Assembly: GCA_028276405.1 (NCBI GenBank)
Contig: JAPYWJ010000008.1
Span: forward strand, 1-44,740
Source: Hydrogenobacter sp.
GTDB taxonomy: Bacteria > Aquificota > Aquificia > Aquificales > Aquificaceae
Length of the DNA stretch: 44,740 bases
Direction of reading: 5' to 3'
A model generated the notes under the pieces. It searched no databases. It saw only the letters and a list, made by a program, of their open reading frames with translations, and was not told where the DNA came from. The translations under genes were made by a program, and so were the position numbers. Shown one piece after another: positions 8,937 through 16,770 of the stretch. Positions within the stretch are counted from its first letter, which is position 1, and every line of letters starts with the position of its first letter.

Positions 8937-9786
8937 CTGGAAGGATTTTTACAAAACTCTTCTTTTTCAAGTTCCTAATAAGTTCTTCTCTCTTTTCATC
9001 AAGCTTTTTTGCGAATATCTGTTGTCTTAATTCTTCCTCGGATTCGCCGCTGTAGGTTTCCCTTTGGTCTTTTATCTGTGCCAAGTAGATGTGCTGGTCA
9101 TCTTCTGCCACCACCAAACTGCCTACGCTTGCTTTCCACACTTCTTTATCAAGGGGTTCAACAAGGTCACCCTTTTCTACGCTGATGCTCTCCACATTGG
9201 TGGATAGGGCTTTTGCTATTTCTGAGAGCGTCTTTTTTTGTTCCATCAGCTTGATCACTTTTTCACCGTCTTTTCTGTTGAGTACCAAAAGGTCTATATC
9301 TCTTTTTAGCTTTACCTGACCCTTTTTGAGTTTTTCAAGTTCCACATCAAGCTGGGAAACCTTGATTTCCTTAGAAAGATAAAAGCTTAACCCTTGAGTG
9401 GCTAATATCTCCTTTTCAAGAAACCTCTTTAGGTCCTCAATGGTAAGATCTTCTTTGGCAAGCTCTTTTGCAAGCCCTTCCAGATCCGTATTGTTAGCTT
9501 TTGCTATGTCAGAAAGTGCCTTGTTTATATACTCTTGTGGCACCTGTCCACCTTTGCTCTCTAAAAATTGAGCGATAAGATATGTGTCAATCAGCTTGTC
9601 TATAACCTGTTTCCTATCCTTAGTGCCGTAGAACAGCTCACCTAATTTTACATCACTTTCAAGTATGGGCTCACCGTTTACTGAAGCTACCACTCTATCA
9701 ACTAGCCTCTGTGCAAAAGCATTAAGCGCTATAACTGCCAGAAAAAGAACTCCACACGATAGTTTTTTGATACCTTTTGAAACCAT
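8914..9786 (-). CDS. SurA-like periplasmic chaperone
   Basis: 290-residue exported protein. The first 25 residues form a signal peptide (hydrophobic SCGVLFLAVIALNAFAQ). The SurA N-terminal chaperone domain follows (LVDRVVASVNGEPILESDV, DKLIDTYLIAQFLESKGG). The second half aligns only loosely with a parvulin PPIase domain and lacks the usual active-site histidines, so isomerase activity is doubtful. Likely role: escorting outer-membrane proteins. An AGGAGGT lies 10 bases before the ATG, inside the preceding gene; the 58-base overlap means the signal peptide is encoded over the 3' end of its neighbour. Confidence 0.8.
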   Translation of the reverse strand: MVSKGIKKLSCGVLFLAVIALNAFAQRLVDRVVASVNGEPILESDVKLGELFYGTKDRKQVIDKLIDTYLIAQFLESKGGQVPQEYINKALSDIAKANNTDLEGLAKELAKEDLTIEDLKRFLEKEILATQGLSFYLSKEIKVSQLDVELEKLKKGQVKLKRDIDLLVLNRKDGEKVIKLMEQKKTLSEIAKALSTNVESISVEKGDLVEPLDKEVWKASVGSLVVAEDDQHIYLAQIKDQRETYSGESEEELRQQIFAKKLDEKREELIRNLKKKSFVKILPDAYSIGS

Positions 9787-10559
9787 TCCCTAAAAACCTC
9801 CTGTCTTTTTTCCTTTAAAAGTCTTTCTCTTACCAAGGGCTTTGCAGATTCAAGTGGCATGATGCCACCTCCTCTTTTGTCTACTATCTTAAGTACAAGA
9901 TATCCGCTACCAGTATCTATGGGTTTTGAAACTTTGCCTACTTCGTAAGGGTATAACTGCTCCTTTACTATCTCGGGTAAGGTTTGTATGGAGTACCACA
10001 TGGGCTCTCCTTCTTTGACGGACTTTGAGTTTTCCACACTTTTCCCTACTGATAGGCGATAGTAAAGCTCATTGGCTGTGTCTAGATCATCTGCCAAAAA
10101 TCTTTTTACTAAAACCTGAGCGGGTAGTTTGAAGTCTCTCAGGTTCAGATAGTAATAGGCTGTTACTTCCTTGTCATTCACTTCTATGTCTTTGGCTATC
10201 ATGTCTATGATCTTGTTGGTAATTAGTTCCGTTTTTACTAATTCTTTTACCGCTTCGCTTAGTTTTTCGTTTCCAATGTTCTTCTGTATGTATTCTTTTA
10301 GCTCACTTTCCTTAACACTTATACCCATCCTTTTGGCTTCTTGCTGTATTATCTGACTCCTTACATACTCTATGAGAAACTCCCTCATATCCCTCTTGGT
10401 AGCCTGAGTTATAGGCAGATGTATCATCTCACGCCAGTATGCGTTAAAGGCATCAATGAGCTCTTCTTTAGTTATCACCTTTGAGTTTATTTTGGCAACT
10501 ACACTGCCATAAGAAAGACTAAGCACCACAAGCAGCAAGAAAAGGGCTTTTTGGAACAT
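9729..10559 (-). CDS. SurA/PpiC-like peptidyl-prolyl isomerase family chaperone
   Basis: 276-residue exported protein with a cleavable signal peptide (FQKALFLLLVVLSLSYGSVVA). Residues about 20-130 resemble the SurA/PrsA N-terminal chaperone domain (INSKVITKEELIDAFNAYW). Residues about 140-235 look like a parvulin domain (QTLPEIVKEQLYPYEVGKVS, then SGYLVLKIVDKR), although the catalytic His/Cys set is incomplete. It is the first gene of the envelope unit with the second SurA-like gene, the glycosyltransferase and the deacetylase. A perfect TATAAT on the minus strand (10568-10573) is only 8 bases before the ATG and there is no Shine-Dalgarno, predicting a 2-base leader. Confidence 0.82.
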   Translation of the reverse strand: MFQKALFLLLVVLSLSYGSVVAKINSKVITKEELIDAFNAYWREMIHLPITQATKRDMREFLIEYVRSQIIQQEAKRMGISVKESELKEYIQKNIGNEKLSEAVKELVKTELITNKIIDMIAKDIEVNDKEVTAYYYLNLRDFKLPAQVLVKRFLADDLDTANELYYRLSVGKSVENSKSVKEGEPMWYSIQTLPEIVKEQLYPYEVGKVSKPIDTGSGYLVLKIVDKRGGGIMPLESAKPLVRERLLKEKRQEVFREWFQKVSKNYRVEFFFWQL

Positions 10560-10567
10560 GATATGAA

Positions 10568-10573
10568 ATTATA
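10568..10573 (-). promoter_or_regulatory. -10 element of the SurA-like gene pair
   Basis: Perfect TATAAT on the minus strand, 8 bases upstream of the ATG at 10559. The intervening bases hold no Shine-Dalgarno. If transcription starts 7 bases past the hexamer, the leader is 2 bases. Confidence 0.6.
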
Positions 10574-10591
10574 GAGGAATGTTTTACATCA

Positions 10592-10620
10592 TTGCAAGGT
10601 TTTGTTCCTTTATTTATATT
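10592..10620 (+). promoter_or_regulatory. Promoter of the glcD-like gene
   Basis: TTGCAA at 10592-10597, a 17-base spacer, and TATATT at 10615-10620. The predicted start of transcription is near 10627, so the ATG at 10579 lies upstream of the promoter and the ATG at 10630 would be translated from a 3-base leader. Confidence 0.6.
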
Positions 10621-10629
10621 TACAAAATC

Positions 10630-12027
10630 ATGTTGGGAATGCTGAAGAAAAAACCCGTTGATAAGCTCGTGGAAGTTCTTGGCAAAAATAAGGTCGTCAC
10701 CTCAATAGTAGAGAGAAAGCTATACTCTTATGATGCTACACCTATACCCGTGGAAAGGGCTGTGCCGTCAGCGGTTATCTTTCCCGAATCTCAAGAAGAT
10801 GTACAAAAGCTTGTGGAGGTGTGTTATCAAGAAGATGTGCCTATATTTCCCAGAGGTGCAGGTTCTGGACTTACGGGTGGTGCTGTGCCTACTTTAGAAA
10901 AAGGTGTTGTTGTCTCCTTTGAAAAGATGAAGAAGTTCAGTGTAGATATGGACAATACCACAGCTGTGGTAGAACCTGGCGTTATAACTTACGAATTGCA
11001 ACAGTATGTGGAAAAACTTGGACTTTTTTATCCACCAGACCCTTCTTCCTTTAAATACTCAACCATAGGGGGAAATATAGCGGAAAATGCAGGTGGTCCA
11101 AGATGCCTCAAATATGGTGTCACAAGGGAGTATGTGCTTGGACTAACAGCGGTCATAAAAGAAGGTAAAGTGTTAAAAACGGGCAATCCGGTCATAAAAG
11201 ATGTGGCAGGATACGACATAACTAAATTTTTTGTAGGTTCAGAAGGCACTTTGGGACTTATAACCTCAGCAACTCTGAAACTCATTCCAAAACCTAAGGC
11301 AAGAGCAACAGCACTTGTACTGTTTGAAAGACTTGAAGATGTAGGAAAAGCAGTCACTAAGATAATGACTTCTGGTGTCTTTCCGTCCGCTCTTGAGTTT
11401 ATGGATGCAGATGCCATAAGGGCGGTAGAAGCTCACAAACCCGTGGGCTTTCCCAAAGATGTGTCTGCACTTTTGCTTATAGAAATAGACGGTTCTGTTG
11501 AAGGCGTAAAAGAGGATCTACAAACAGTTGAAAAGCTTCTTACAAGCATGGGACTCAGGGTTCAGATAGCGCAAGACGAAGCTCAGGCGGAAAAGCTTTG
11601 GATGGCACGCAAAAACCTCGGACCAGCTCTTGCTAATCTCAGAACTGGCAAGATAAATGAAGACATAGTCTTCCCAAGAATTTATCTCTCCGAGGCTATA
11701 CCCAAGCTCAGAGACATAGCCAAAAAGCACAACCTTCTTATGGTGATCTTTGGACACATCGGTGATGGAAACCTTCATGTAAATCTCCTTTATGATAAAA
11801 AAAGCAGGGAAGAGGAAGAGAGAGCAGAAAAGGCTGTGGATGAAGTGTTTGAACTGGCTTTGCGTTATAACGGCTCTATAACGGGAGAGCACGGCGTTGG
11901 ACTTACCAAAAGGAAGTTTCTAAGATGGCAAATAGGTGATGTAGGCATAGAAGTGATGAAGGGCATAAAGATGGTTTTTGACCCAAAGAACCTGTTCAAC
12001 CCCGGTAAACTGTTTGCAGAAAATTAA
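10630..12027 (+). CDS. glcD: FAD-linked oxidase, GlcD/D-lactate dehydrogenase-like
   Basis: 465-residue flavoprotein of the vanillyl-alcohol-oxidase fold that oxidises a 2-hydroxy acid (glycolate or D-lactate) to the 2-oxo acid. FAD-binding blocks RGAGSGLTGGAVP and PPDPSSFKYSTIGGNIAENA are intact; the C-terminal cap has HIGDGNLHVNL and SGEHGVGLTKR, both conserved in GlcD and D-lactate dehydrogenases. No glcE/glcF genes follow, so it either works alone like D-LDH or has remote partners. I chose ATG 10630 rather than the upstream ATG 10579 because the intervening residues are not family-like and the promoter lies between them. Glycolate salvage would suit an aerobic autotroph, but the substrate is unproven. 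Confidence 0.85.
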   Translation: MLGMLKKKPVDKLVEVLGKNKVVTSIVERKLYSYDATPIPVERAVPSAVIFPESQEDVQKLVEVCYQEDVPIFPRGAGSGLTGGAVPTLEKGVVVSFEKMKKFSVDMDNTTAVVEPGVITYELQQYVEKLGLFYPPDPSSFKYSTIGGNIAENAGGPRCLKYGVTREYVLGLTAVIKEGKVLKTGNPVIKDVAGYDITKFFVGSEGTLGLITSATLKLIPKPKARATALVLFERLEDVGKAVTKIMTSGVFPSALEFMDADAIRAVEAHKPVGFPKDVSALLLIEIDGSVEGVKEDLQTVEKLLTSMGLRVQIAQDEAQAEKLWMARKNLGPALANLRTGKINEDIVFPRIYLSEAIPKLRDIAKKHNLLMVIFGHIGDGNLHVNLLYDKKSREEEERAEKAVDEVFELALRYNGSITGEHGVGLTKRKFLRWQIGDVGIEVMKGIKMVFDPKNLFNPGKLFAEN

Positions 12028-12572
12028 AGCAATCCTCTTCTTTTGAGAGCGTCCTCGTAGATCCTTCTGTAGAGATGATTCCACTCGGGGGTGCCTTCTA
12101 CTATCCTTTTGGAGTATGACTTTATCCTTTCCCTGACCTCTCTGTCTATTTCTTCCTCTTCTTTTACTGCTTCCATGAGTATCTGTCTTATCCTGTTTCT
12201 TATGTATTGAGGTTCTTCGTATATTTCCACGCTATCTTCCGACATGATGAGATCCTTTATCATGTTGGCTATCTGGTTCATCCTTTCTCTTCTACCTGTA
12301 TGTATGTTCATCTCTTCTGCAAGCTTGGCTCTTATAGCTCTGTAGGCTGTCCTATAGTCAAGGCTTGATTCCTCAAGCAGGTCAAGTTTTTCCTTTAGCA
12401 CCTCTCTGGTTTTCTCATCAAGCATTCTTTCTTCCTCTTCCGCAGTTTTGAAAACCGCAACTATCTTTTTCTTAAATGTATAGGGGTCTTCTACCTCTAT
12501 AACCCTCTCCTCTCCTAAGTCTCTTATAATTCTGTCCGCTATCCTCTCTACAAGTTTTTCTGGCAACCTCAT
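12024..12572 (-). CDS. DUF507 family protein
   Basis: 182-residue, highly charged, mostly helical protein that I place in the DUF507 family, of unknown function. It appears built of two related halves: residues about 9-65 (ERIADRIIRDL... EEEERMLDEKTREVL) and about 98-155 (NQIANMIKDLI... KEEEEIDREVRERI). No signal peptide or membrane segment, so it is cytoplasmic. The 3' end overlaps the stop of the convergent glcD gene by 4 bases. It has its own promoter-like TGATATAAT 8 bases before the ATG and no Shine-Dalgarno. Confidence 0.75.
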   Translation of the reverse strand: MRLPEKLVERIADRIIRDLGEERVIEVEDPYTFKKKIVAVFKTAEEEERMLDEKTREVLKEKLDLLEESSLDYRTAYRAIRAKLAEEMNIHTGRRERMNQIANMIKDLIMSEDSVEIYEEPQYIRNRIRQILMEAVKEEEEIDREVRERIKSYSKRIVEGTPEWNHLYRRIYEDALKRRGLL

Positions 12573-12580
12573 AGATGTTA

Positions 12581-12589
12581 ATTATATCA
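12581..12589 (-). promoter_or_regulatory. Extended -10 element of the DUF507 gene
   Basis: TGATATAAT on the minus strand: TG, one base, then perfect TATAAT (12581-12586). Its TGA is also the stop codon of the upstream methyltransferase gene. The gap to the ATG at 12572 is 8 bases without a Shine-Dalgarno. Confidence 0.6.
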
Positions 12590-13312
12590 TAAGAAGTTCT
12601 CAAGGATGCTTTTAACCTCTTTGGTATATTCACCGTTGTCTTTATTTATTATTAAAGGTTTTTCAATAACAGTGTTTCCTTTGCGATTCTTGATACCATA
12701 AATGTGTAAAAATTTACCATTTTTATCCATCTTTGGATAGAAAATACGCAAATAAAAAGGGTTTATATTGTTATTCAGTAGAGTTAAGATCGCCTCAACG
12801 CACCTAAAAGCTGTGTAAAGTAAGTTCAACTTTCCGTTATCTTTTAGCAAATACTTAACAGCTCTTATAAAATCTGTAAGCTGTGTATCTAACTCGAAAT
12901 GGAATTTATTACTCTCAAAACCATAACTTTTTGGAAAGAAAGGTGGGTTCAAAAGCGCAATATCAAAAGAGTTTTTTTCCATAAACTTCTCCACAAACCG
13001 CACATCCCCCTCCACTATGTGTACTTTACTCTCAAGCCCGTTTATGCGTACATTGTAGTCCAGAAGCTCCAGCATGTAAGGATCTCTCTCAATAGCCCAG
13101 ACCTCACACTGGTGTTTGAGAGAGGTAAGAATAGATAGCGTACCAAAGCCTGCGCCCAAATCAACTACCTTGCTTCTTCTTTTTATGCCCTTTATGTTAG
13201 AAATAAAAAGTATCTCCACAACAGAAAGCCTGTGTGCTTTTGGTTGTCTGAACCTTACCTTTCCACCAAAGAAGGTAAATTCCTTAACTTCCAAATCTTT
13301 CAAGTATTTCAA
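12587..13312 (-). CDS. tRNA1(Val)-type N6-adenine methyltransferase (TrmN6-like)
   Basis: 241-residue class I SAM-dependent methyltransferase. Motif I VVDLGAGFG (49-57) binds SAM and NPPF (122-125) is the catalytic motif of N6-adenine/glutamine methylases; the N-terminal FRQPKAHRLSVVEILF resembles the TrmN6/YfiC group that methylates A37 of tRNA-Val. PrmC-like or rRNA targets cannot be excluded. The start appears to be a TTG at 13312 inside the end of atpC, so translation is probably coupled. The coding sequence looks more AT-rich than its neighbours, which may reflect weaker selection or transfer. Confidence 0.75.
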   Translation of the reverse strand: MKYLKDLEVKEFTFFGGKVRFRQPKAHRLSVVEILFISNIKGIKRRSKVVDLGAGFGTLSILTSLKHQCEVWAIERDPYMLELLDYNVRINGLESKVHIVEGDVRFVEKFMEKNSFDIALLNPPFFPKSYGFESNKFHFELDTQLTDFIRAVKYLLKDNGKLNLLYTAFRCVEAILTLLNNNINPFYLRIFYPKMDKNGKFLHIYGIKNRKGNTVIEKPLIINKDNGEYTKEVKSILENFL

Positions 13313-13682
13313 GAAGCGTTCTAGCTCGCTCTTTTGCTCTTTCCCACTCCTGAATCTCCTCTAAGGTTTGTGCGGTTGCTAATTTCTTTATGGCTTGATC
13401 GAAAAGCTCTTTCTCCTTACCTGCGTCTATCTGTCCTACAGTGTAAGCTTCTTCCGCTAAAATGATCACCCTTTGTGGTGTTATATCAACAAAACCGTAA
13501 GTGACAGCTATACCGTCCCTTGGGTTGCCGTCAAAATAAACAAGACCCGGTTTTAAAAGAGTCATGAGGTACATGTGTTTTTCTAAAACGCCTATCTCTC
13601 CTTCTTGGGTGGGGATGTTTACGGAGTTTACCTGTCTTGAAAAGGCTATACCCTGAGGTGTGACTATCTCAACGCTGATCAT
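13284..13682 (-). CDS. atpC: F1Fo ATP synthase epsilon subunit
   Basis: 132-residue epsilon subunit of F1, part of the rotor stalk and an inhibitor of ATP hydrolysis. The N-terminal beta-sandwich (SVEIVTPQGIAFSRQVNSVN, TQEGEIGVLEKHMYLMTLLK) is typical and the C-terminal helical hairpin (about 88-130) is present. It stands alone, away from the other atp genes, as is common in Aquificales where the operon is broken up. A perfect extended -10 (TGTTATAAT) lies 7 bases before the ATG with no Shine-Dalgarno. Confidence 0.92.
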   Translation of the reverse strand: MISVEIVTPQGIAFSRQVNSVNIPTQEGEIGVLEKHMYLMTLLKPGLVYFDGNPRDGIAVTYGFVDITPQRVIILAEEAYTVGQIDAGKEKELFDQAIKKLATAQTLEEIQEWERAKERARTLLEILERFGS

Positions 13683-13689
13683 AAAGTTT

Positions 13690-13698
13690 ATTATAACA
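13690..13698 (-). promoter_or_regulatory. Extended -10 element of atpC
   Basis: TGTTATAAT on the minus strand (TG-N-TATAAT). Seven bases (AAACTTT) separate it from the ATG at 13682, so the predicted leader is about one base. Confidence 0.65.
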
Positions 13699-13710
13699 CG
13701 GCTGAAGGTA

Positions 13711-13716
13711 TATATT
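13711..13716 (+). promoter_or_regulatory. -10 element of nadA
   Basis: TATATT, 8 bases before the ATG at 13725. No clear -35. It runs divergently from the atpC promoter in the 42-base gap. Confidence 0.45.
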
Positions 13717-13724
13717 TAATTTTC

Positions 13725-14678
13725 ATGTTTACCCTGGAGGTGATGACAGAAAAGGATACAAGGGAACTGCAGGAAGAAATAAGGAACCTTGCAAAAGAGA
13801 AAAATGCGGTAATATTAGCTCACTACTACCAAAGACCTGAGGTACAGGATATAGCGGACTTCATAGGCGACTCTTTGGAGCTTTCAAGGAAAGCAAGCCA
13901 AACGGATGCGGACATAATAGTTTTCTGCGGTGTGCGTTTTATGTGCGAGACTGCAAAGATTGTAAATCCTAATAAAAAGGTGCTACATCCCAACCCTGAA
14001 TCTGGCTGTCCCATGGCGGACATGATAACAGCAAAGGATGTGCTAAAACTCAAAGAACAGCATCCCGACGGTGAGGTGGTGGCTTATGTGAATACAAGCG
14101 CAGATGTCAAAGCGGTTTCTGATGTGTGCGTAACCTCTGCCAATGCGGTAAAAGTAGTTCAGAAGCTTCAAAGCAATAAGATCATCTTTATACCAGACCA
14201 AGCTCTTGGAAACTGGGTAAAAAGACATGTACCGGAGAAGGAGTTTGTAATATGGCAGGGTTTTTGCCCGCCACACTTTGAGTTTACAGCAAGAGAAGTG
14301 CAAAAGCTAAAGGACATGTATCCAGATGCAAAGGTTGCGGTTCATCCTGAATGCCATCCAAAGGTGATACAGATAGCAGATTTTGTAGGCTCCACTTCTC
14401 AAATAATTAACTACGCTACTACTTGCGATGCTAAAAGGGTCATAGTAATAACAGAGGTGGGTTTAAAGTACACTCTTATGAAAAGAAATCCCCACAAAGA
14501 ATACATATTTCCAGAATCCATGAACTACTGCGGTAGTGTTTACTGTTGTACTATGAAAGCTATAACCTTACCTAAGGTTTATGAAACACTAAAAAACGAG
14601 CTTAACGAGGTGGTTTTGCCAGAAGATATAATAGAAAGAGCCAAAAGACCCCTTCTGAGGATGTTGGAGCTGTCATGA
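13725..14678 (+). CDS. nadA: Quinolinate synthase A
   Basis: 317-residue iron-sulfur enzyme that condenses iminoaspartate with dihydroxyacetone phosphate to quinolinate in NAD synthesis. Three pseudo-repeats are visible, with cluster cysteines in CGVRFMCETA, WQGFCPPHFEF and MNYCGSVYCC; AHYYQRPEVQDIADF, NPESGCPMADM and HPECHP are further family blocks. Start uncertain: ATG 13725 sits 8 bases after a TATATT (leaderless reading), whereas ATG 13743 has GGAGGTG only 2 bases away, too close to work well. It overlaps ispG by ATGA. Confidence 0.95.
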   Translation: MFTLEVMTEKDTRELQEEIRNLAKEKNAVILAHYYQRPEVQDIADFIGDSLELSRKASQTDADIIVFCGVRFMCETAKIVNPNKKVLHPNPESGCPMADMITAKDVLKLKEQHPDGEVVAYVNTSADVKAVSDVCVTSANAVKVVQKLQSNKIIFIPDQALGNWVKRHVPEKEFVIWQGFCPPHFEFTAREVQKLKDMYPDAKVAVHPECHPKVIQIADFVGSTSQIINYATTCDAKRVIVITEVGLKYTLMKRNPHKEYIFPESMNYCGSVYCCTMKAITLPKVYETLKNELNEVVLPEDIIERAKRPLLRMLELS

Positions 14679-15739
14679 TCCAAAGGAGAAAAACCCGTCA
14701 GATAAAGGTAGGTTGGGTTCCAATAGGTGGCTCCGCACCTATTGTGGTGCAATCCATGACTTCTACCAAAACGCACCATGTTGTGGCTACCCTTGATCAG
14801 ATAAACAGGCTTGCTCGTGCAGGTTGTGAACTAATAAGAGTTGCTGTGCCACACGAAGAAGACCTGAATGCCCTTGAAGAGATAGTAAAAAAGTCTCCTA
14901 TCCCGGTGATAGCGGACATACACTTTGCACCTTCTTATGCCTTTAGGTCTATGGAAAAGGGGGTACATGGCATAAGGATAAACCCCGGCAACATAGGCAA
15001 GGAAGAGATAGTAAGAGATATAGTCCAAGAAGCAAAGGCAAAGAATGTAGCTATAAGGATTGGTGTAAATTCTGGTTCTCTTGAGAAAGACCTTCTGGAA
15101 AAGTATAGCTATCCGTGTGCAGAGGCACTCTTTGAAAGTGCCATGCGCTGGAGCGAAAAGTTTGAAAAATGGGGTTTTTATAACTTTAAGGTTTCCATAA
15201 AAGGCTCAGATGTGCTTGAAAACATAAAAGCCAACAAACTTTTCGCAGAGCAAACGGACATACCCTTACACATAGGTATAACGGAGGCGGGTATGGGGCA
15301 AAAGGGCATAATAAAGTCTTCAGTAGGCATAGGTATTCTCCTTTACATGGGGATAGGAGATACCGTAAGGGTTTCCCTAACAGATGACCCGGAAGTGGAA
15401 GTAAATACAGCTTACGAAATCCTAAGAGCTTTGGGACTAAGAAAGCGTGGTGTAGAAATAGTGGCGTGTCCCACATGCGGAAGGATAGAGGTAGACCTTC
15501 CAAAAGTAGTTAAAGAGGTAGAAGAAAAATTAAAAGAAGTAAAAACACCTCTAAAAGTAGCTATAATGGGCTGTGTGGTTAACGCCATAGGTGAAGCCAA
15601 AGAAGCAGATATAGGGCTTGCGTGTGGCAAAGGTTTTGCATGGCTTTTTAAAGAAGGAAAACCCATCCGTAAAGTAAGCGAAGAAGATATGGCTCAGGCA
15701 CTTCTTGAAGAGATCCTTTTTAAGATGAAGAAAGCTTAA
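14675..15739 (+). CDS. ispG: 4-hydroxy-3-methylbut-2-en-1-yl diphosphate synthase
   Basis: 354-residue [4Fe-4S] enzyme (GcpE) that converts MEcPP to HMBPP in the non-mevalonate isoprenoid pathway. The N-terminal TIM barrel has GWVPIGGSAPIVVQSMTSTK, VIADIHFAPSYAF and GIRINPGNIG; the C-terminal cluster domain has the cysteines of VACPTCGRIE and MGCVVNAIGEAKEADIG. It starts inside the nadA stop (ATGA) with GGAG 6 bases upstream. Length matches bacterial IspG. Coupling nadA with ispG groups two iron-sulfur enzymes in one unit. Confidence 0.96.
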   Translation: MIQRRKTRQIKVGWVPIGGSAPIVVQSMTSTKTHHVVATLDQINRLARAGCELIRVAVPHEEDLNALEEIVKKSPIPVIADIHFAPSYAFRSMEKGVHGIRINPGNIGKEEIVRDIVQEAKAKNVAIRIGVNSGSLEKDLLEKYSYPCAEALFESAMRWSEKFEKWGFYNFKVSIKGSDVLENIKANKLFAEQTDIPLHIGITEAGMGQKGIIKSSVGIGILLYMGIGDTVRVSLTDDPEVEVNTAYEILRALGLRKRGVEIVACPTCGRIEVDLPKVVKEVEEKLKEVKTPLKVAIMGCVVNAIGEAKEADIGLACGKGFAWLFKEGKPIRKVSEEDMAQALLEEILFKMKKA

Positions 15740-15743
15740 ATTA

Positions 15744-15752
15744 TGGTAAAAT
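15744..15752 (+). promoter_or_regulatory. Extended -10 element of efp
   Basis: TGGTAAAAT (TG-N-TAAAAT) just after the ispG stop. Seven bases separate it from the ATG at 15760, giving an expected one-base leader; no Shine-Dalgarno is present. Confidence 0.6.
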
Positions 15753-15759
15753 ACCCCTT

Positions 15760-16329
15760 ATGGCTGTCAGAATAGATATAAACAGCATACAGAGGGATAT
15801 GTTTATTGAACACGCAGGTCAACCTCACAGAGTTATTGACTACGAGCATGTGAAACCCGGCAAAGGTCAGGCTTTTGTTAGAGTTAAAGCCAAAAACATG
15901 CAGACAGGAAATGTTATAGAAATAACCTATAAGTCCTCTGATACCATTGAGCTTGCAGATTTTGAACAGGTCTTTGCAGAATACTCTTATAACGACGGTA
16001 GCAATTACTACTTTATAAGTCAGCAAACTTACGAGATGATACCTGTTCCCGTAGAAAGCATAAAAGAAGAGATAAAGTTTCTAAAAGAAGGTATGACAGT
16101 GGTTGTGTTTCTTTACAAAGGACAACCTGTAGGTATAGAACTTCCCAAACATGTAGAACTAAAAGTTGTTGAAACAGAGCCAGCTTTTAAGGGAGATACC
16201 GCAGCAGGGGGTACAAAACCCGCAAAATTAGAAACGGGCGCAGTAGTTCAAGTACCTTTCTTTATCAACGAAGGCGACATTATAAAGGTGGACACAAGGA
16301 AAGGTGCTTATGTAGAAAGGATAAAGTGA
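15760..16329 (+). CDS. efp: Translation elongation factor P
   Basis: 189-residue tRNA-mimicking factor that rescues ribosomes stalled at polyproline. Three beta-barrel domains are visible: the KOW-like N-terminal domain with [18 protein letters not shown], the central OB domain ([20 protein letters not shown]) and the C-terminal OB domain ([20 protein letters not shown], then [12 protein letters not shown]). The tip loop normally carries the modified Lys or Arg between the motifs EHVKPGKGQ, where the lysine is present. It is the first of a probable unit with accB, the OsmC-like gene, trpA and perhaps copA; its TGA overlaps the accB ATG. Confidence 0.96.
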   Translation: MAVRIDINSIQRDMFIEHAGQPHRVIDYEHVKPGKGQAFVRVKAKNMQTGNVIEITYKSSDTIELADFEQVFAEYSYNDGSNYYFISQQTYEMIPVPVESIKEEIKFLKEGMTVVVFLYKGQPVGIELPKHVELKVVETEPAFKGDTAAGGTKPAKLETGAVVQVPFFINEGDIIKVDTRKGAYVERIK

Positions 16330-16769
16330 TGGACAAGGAGTTTATAAAGGAGCTAATAAGCCTGGTCAAAGGTAGCGACATAAAAACTCTAAGCATAGAA
16401 ACACAGGAGTTAAAGATACATATAGAAACCTACCACAAAGATCACTCTTTGAAAGTAGAACTTCAAAAGGAGCCAAAACACATAGAGATCCTTCCACCAT
16501 CAGAAAAAGCTGAGGAAGAAAAACACCTGCATGTGATAAAAAGCCCTCTTGTTGGCACTTTTTACAGGTCTCCCTCTCCGGGTGCACCACCTTTTGTTGA
16601 GGTTGGAGACATAGTATCTCCCGGACAGGTACTTTGCATAATAGAAGCTCTAAAGGTCATGAACGAGATAGAAAGCGATGTGCGTGGAAAGATAGTAAAG
16701 ATATTGGTTGAAAACGGAGAAACCGTAGAATATGGACAACCTTTATTTTTGATAGATACGAGCGTGTAA
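16329..16769 (+). CDS. accB: Biotin carboxyl carrier protein of acetyl-CoA carboxylase
   Basis: 146-residue carrier whose biotin shuttles carboxyl groups between biotin carboxylase and carboxyltransferase. The C-terminal biotinyl domain (about 68-146) has [20 protein letters not shown] and the biotin-attachment motif EALKVMNEI, with the acceptor lysine at residue 109; the usual motif is EAMKMMNEI, so both Met positions are changed to Leu and Val. The first 45 residues are the oligomerisation region. The ATG at 16329 shares its A with the efp TGA; a GTG directly before it (16326) is the alternative start. accA lies 11 kb away; accC and accD are not here. Confidence 0.93.
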   Translation: MDKEFIKELISLVKGSDIKTLSIETQELKIHIETYHKDHSLKVELQKEPKHIEILPPSEKAEEEKHLHVIKSPLVGTFYRSPSPGAPPFVEVGDIVSPGQVLCIIEALKVMNEIESDVRGKIVKILVENGETVEYGQPLFLIDTSV

Positions 16770-16770
16770 G

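Noticed and set aside
10579-10629. Upstream in-frame ATG for the glcD-like gene
   Set aside because: The extra 17 residues are not family-like, lack a spaced Shine-Dalgarno and include the promoter itself.
13743-13745. ATG 13743 as the nadA start
   Set aside because: The GGAGG is only 2 bases away, too close for normal initiation; kept as an alternative, with ATG 13725 preferred.
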